A stretch of DNA of 20,173 nucleotides from a virus: positions 1 to 20,173 of the IMG/VR virus record IMGVR_UViG_3300035666_000202. One strand, 5' to 3'. Positions 18,172 to 20,173 of the stretch are shown here, piece after piece. The first letter of the stretch is position 1. Every line of letters starts with the position of its first letter. The position numbers and the translations under genes were made by a program. The notes under the pieces are model-generated. The model ran no database searches and was not told the origin of the DNA. It worked only from the letters and a program-made list of their open reading frames with translations.

Positions 18172-18645
18172 ATGCGAACACTCCTCCTAACTGCCATCTT
18201 GGGGCTGTGCTTGGCCGGCGCGGGATGCGACAAGGGCAAAGAGCTGGCGAAGACGACATCCAGAATTGCCGGGTACATCGACACCGGCACACAGATCGTC
18301 GATCGTCAGACGGCTGCAGGCCGGATGAGCAAAGAGAGTGGCTTGGCCATCGCTGAGACATTGCTCAAGCTGAACGCGATCAATCAGCAGCTCATCGTTG
18401 AATCAAAGCAGTACATCCAGCCGGATGGCAATCTTGCCCTGCCGGAGGATGCCAAGTCGCGTTATGTTGCCCTGATCGGCACTGCAACCACGCTGACCAC
18501 TGGACTACTCACCGATCCACGCATTACCGCTCTGCCCGATGTCGAGCGACAGAAGTGGGTGGTATTCGTGACTGACCTGAGCGACACGTTCAAGTTGCTT
18601 GGCTCATTCATCAATAGTCGCAACAGCACGCAGGGGGGCAAATGA
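18172..18645 (+). CDS. Lipoprotein, lysis-associated
   Basis: 157 residues. Signal peptide MRTLLLTAILGLCLAGAGC with a lipobox-like LAGAGC (Cys19), so the mature protein should be lipid-anchored with DKGKELAKTT following. The body is helical (GRMSKESGLAIAETLLKLNAINQQLIVESKQYI ... WVVFVTDLSDTFKLLGSFINS). It begins immediately after the holin-like stop. Outer-membrane anchoring would suit an o-spanin, but it is longer than typical and not Pro-rich, so this is only a candidate. Confidence 0.65.
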   Translation: MRTLLLTAILGLCLAGAGCDKGKELAKTTSRIAGYIDTGTQIVDRQTAAGRMSKESGLAIAETLLKLNAINQQLIVESKQYIQPDGNLALPEDAKSRYVALIGTATTLTTGLLTDPRITALPDVERQKWVVFVTDLSDTFKLLGSFINSRNSTQGGK

Positions 18646-18821
18646 ACTTCATCAGCTTGCCGTCAATCATCAACGAGTTTATTTTGCTGGCGATCAAAGA
18701 GCTGCTCAGAGAGGGCGCGCGTCGTGGCCTTTCGTGCGTCGAGCTGCTCGATGAGGCCGAACAGCAGACGGCCATCAATGACGCAAATCTCAACGACCTG
18801 ATAGCCAGGCTGAAACAGTAA
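18642..18821 (+). CDS. 59-residue helical protein
   Basis: Reads MNFISLPSIINEFILLAIKE, LLREGARRGLSCVELLDEAE, QQTAINDANLNDLIARLKQ. An amphipathic first helix then charged helices. ATGA overlap with the lipoprotein; a GGGGGG run lies seven bases before the ATG and can serve as ribosome site. In the lysis/packaging block; function unknown. Confidence 0.6.
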   Translation: MNFISLPSIINEFILLAIKELLREGARRGLSCVELLDEAEQQTAINDANLNDLIARLKQ

Positions 18822-18830
18822 CCGCGACTT

Positions 18831-18900
18831 CCCCGGCATACGGGGTGTCTACTCGCAGGCGTAGAGCCTCGCGCCGGGGAGATGCGAGACCAGACACCCC
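18831..18900 (+). promoter_or_regulatory. Structured intergenic RNA with two exclusive hairpins
   Basis: CCCCG (18831-18835)/CGGGG (18841-18845) competes with GGGGTGTCT (18842-18850)/AGACACCCC (18892-18900). The larger stem continues as CTCGCA (18852-18857)/TGCGAG (18883-18888) around a GC-rich core. The gap separates two lysis-block genes. Possible switch, processing site or late-gene attenuator. Confidence 0.5.
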
Positions 18901-18917
18901 ACCAACAAAGGCCAAAA

Positions 18918-19163
18918 ATGATCCCCGAGAAAGTGACACCGATGGAGAAAGAGTACGTAGATGTAACAGTATCAAGCATCATTGCGCTGATGGGTGGTTG
19001 GCTGCTTAAGTCGTTTTTCACTCCATCGCGGAAAGAGGTTGACGAGATCCGGCAAGAGATGCGTCACCTTGTCACGACTCGCGCTTTTGACAAAGAGTTG
19101 AGCGGCATACAGGCAAGGCTTGACCGCATCGAGGACAAGATCGACAAGATCATTGATAAGTGA
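18918..19163 (+). CDS. Small membrane protein with coiled-coil tail (i-spanin-like)
   Basis: 81 residues from the ATG at 18918, with AAAGG six bases upstream; the earlier ATG at 18882 lies in a hairpin with a ribosome site too close. One membrane segment (VSSIIALMGGWLLKSFF, ~18-34) then a charged helix (RKEVDEIRQEMRHLVTTRAFDKELSGIQARLDRIEDKIDKIIDK) with heptad-like spacing. Membrane helix plus coiled coil is the plan of i-spanins and of XhlA-type lysis helpers. It could pair with the lipoprotein at 18172-18645. Lysis role inferred. Its stop overlaps the next GTG. Confidence 0.6.
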   Translation: MIPEKVTPMEKEYVDVTVSSIIALMGGWLLKSFFTPSRKEVDEIRQEMRHLVTTRAFDKELSGIQARLDRIEDKIDKIIDK

Positions 19164-19567
19164 CAGTTATGACAACAAAGAAGAAGGCTGCGAAATCAAA
19201 GGTCAGTAAACACCGCTCCCCGGTGCGACCATCCAATGAGCGTGTAGACGATGAAAAGCTGAAACAGGCTTTGCAAGAGTCAAACGGAAATATCTCACAT
19301 GCTGCCCGTGTTATGGGCATCTCACGCAACGCGATTCATCAGCACGTCAACGCCAATCCTGAGCTGAAGCAGATCCTCGACGACTCCCGGCAAACAATGC
19401 TGGACGAGGCCGAGAACGCGCTTTTGTCGGCCGTGCGCGAGAAACAAGGCTGGGCCGTATGCTTCACGCTGAAGACGATTGGTCAGGAGCGCGGATACAT
19501 CGAACGCGCCGACCAGAGCCACTCCGGAACCGTCGAGGTGATTATTCGTCGTGCAGACCGCAAGTAA
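19160..19567 (+). CDS. Terminase small subunit
   Basis: 135 residues from GTG at 19160 (GTGA overlap); ATG at 19169 is an alternative start. Basic N-terminus (TKKKAAKSKVSKHR), then an HTH (LKQALQESNGNISHAARVMGISRNAIHQHVNANPEL) that recognises the packaging site, and the helical oligomerisation part (ILDDSRQTMLDEAENALLSAVREKQGWAVCFTLKTIGQERGYIER) typical of TerS. It lies directly before the large subunit and overlaps it by 17 bases if that gene starts at 19551. Confidence 0.88.
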   Translation: MTVMTTKKKAAKSKVSKHRSPVRPSNERVDDEKLKQALQESNGNISHAARVMGISRNAIHQHVNANPELKQILDDSRQTMLDEAENALLSAVREKQGWAVCFTLKTIGQERGYIERADQSHSGTVEVIIRRADRK

Positions 19568-20173
19568 GACAATTGAACTGATATTGCCCTCTCTGCATCC
19601 GGCACAGCAACGGATCATCAATGAGGCGCGACGCTTCAACGTGCTCGCTTGTGGTAGACGCTTCGGTAAGACGACGCTGGGCATTGATCTGATCATCGAC
19701 AAAGCCCTTGACGGTTATCCGGTCGGCTGGTTCTCGCCGACCTACAAGATGCTTGGTGAAGTCTGGAAAGAGATCATCGAGACCACAAAACAACTGCAGA
19801 CGCGAGTGGCCAAACAGGAGCATCGGATAGAGCTGATCACCGGCGGTGTCATTGATTGCTGGTCGCTGGATGCCGCTGATAGTGTGCGTGGTCGCAAATA
19901 CGCACGGGTGATTGTGGATGAGGCCGCGATGGTGCCGAACCTGGGCGATGCATGGCAAGCTGCGATTCGACCGACACTGACTGACTATGAGGGCGACGCA
20001 TTCTTTCTTTCGACTCCAAAGGGCATCAACTTCTTCCACGAGTGCTACAGCAGGGGCGTAGACGGCACACAACCAGACTGGGCAGCGTGGCATTCGCCGA
20101 CGTTGGACAACCCGCACATCAAGCCAGCCGAAATCGAAGCGGCACGGCAGGAGCTACCAGAGCAGATCTTCCG
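19551..20173 (+). CDS. Terminase large subunit, partial (N-terminal ATPase part)
   Basis: 207 residues visible, continuing past the window. The frame opens after a stop at 19539-19541, and the first good start is GTG at 19551. Motifs: Walker A CGRRFGKTT (34-42), FSPTYKMLGEVWKEI (61-75), Walker B VIVDEA (120-125) with the catalytic Glu, and coupling motif AFFLSTPKG (150-158). These identify the motor that pumps DNA into the prohead; the nuclease domain lies outside. It overlaps TerS by 17 bases. Confidence 0.92.
   Translation, partial: MQTASKTIELILPSLHPAQQRIINEARRFNVLACGRRFGKTTLGIDLIIDKALDGYPVGWFSPTYKMLGEVWKEIIETTKQLQTRVAKQEHRIELITGGVIDCWSLDAADSVRGRKYARVIVDEAAMVPNLGDAWQAAIRPTLTDYEGDAFFLSTPKGINFFHECYSRGVDGTQPDWAAWHSPTLDNPHIKPAEIEAARQELPEQIF

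Noticed and set aside
18842-18904. tRNA-like fold ending ACACCCC-A-CCA
   Set aside because: Acceptor pairing and CCA are present but the anticodon loop would be 11 bases and there is no T arm; not called as a tRNA.
18611-19021. 136-residue open frame on the - strand
   Set aside because: Opposite the lysis-block genes that have overlaps and ribosome sites; no motif on this strand.
19542-20117. 191-residue open frame on the - strand
   Set aside because: Antisense to the terminase large subunit, whose Walker motifs prove the + frame.

Overview
The window is part of a double-stranded DNA tailed phage (Caudoviricetes) genome or prophage. The evidence is a TerS-TerL terminase pair at the right end, repeated receptor-binding fibre proteins at the left end, a holin-like lysis block, a lambda-O-like replication initiator, phage nucleotide-metabolism genes (dCTP deaminase, DHFR, ThyX) and tight packing with ATGA, GTGA and TAATG junctions. 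Promoters are close to the bacterial sigma70 consensus and ribosome sites are GGAGG-like, so the host is an ordinary bacterium. The lipoprotein and spanin-like genes hint at a Gram-negative host, but nothing fixes the genus. No integrase, CI-type repressor or endolysin was seen, so lifestyle is open.

Layout. (1) 1-4195, + strand: end of a virion protein, two large fibre/receptor-binding proteins sharing a jelly-roll-like module, then three small structural or assembly proteins. It closes at a hairpin at 4209-4247 between convergent transcripts. (2) 4283-10956, - strand: an early operon read leftward from a consensus promoter at 11023-11051, with a second promoter at 9292-9320 sharing a 20-bp block. 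It carries small unknown proteins, a RecT/Rad52-like annealing-protein candidate, dCTP deaminase and, at its distal end, five overlapping genes for tiny membrane or secreted proteins. (3) 10957-11913: a divergent control region with a leaderless HTH gene and a roughly 150-nt highly structured leader RNA in front of the replication initiator. (4) 11914-17837, + strand: initiator with in-gene iterons, helicase-loader candidate, VRR-NUC nuclease, DHFR with a zinc-finger tail, a 4-TM coiled-coil protein, a DNA-binding protein and ThyX. (5) 17838-20173, + strand: promoter-terminator leader, holin, lipoprotein, spanin-like protein, TerS and the start of TerL.

How it fits together: the divergent control region launches leftward early genes and rightward replication genes. 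The initiator probably binds the four 23-bp repeats inside its own gene. dCTP deaminase, DHFR and ThyX supply dTMP. A late leader resembling lambda pR'-tR' precedes lysis and packaging genes. The three most unusual signals are the iterons at 12250-12341, the pseudoknot-capable leader with a coupled leader peptide at 11749-11927, and a dense cluster of TGCCAC/GTGGCA sites at 15461-16806, which extends as CCACACGTGG copies to 17417.
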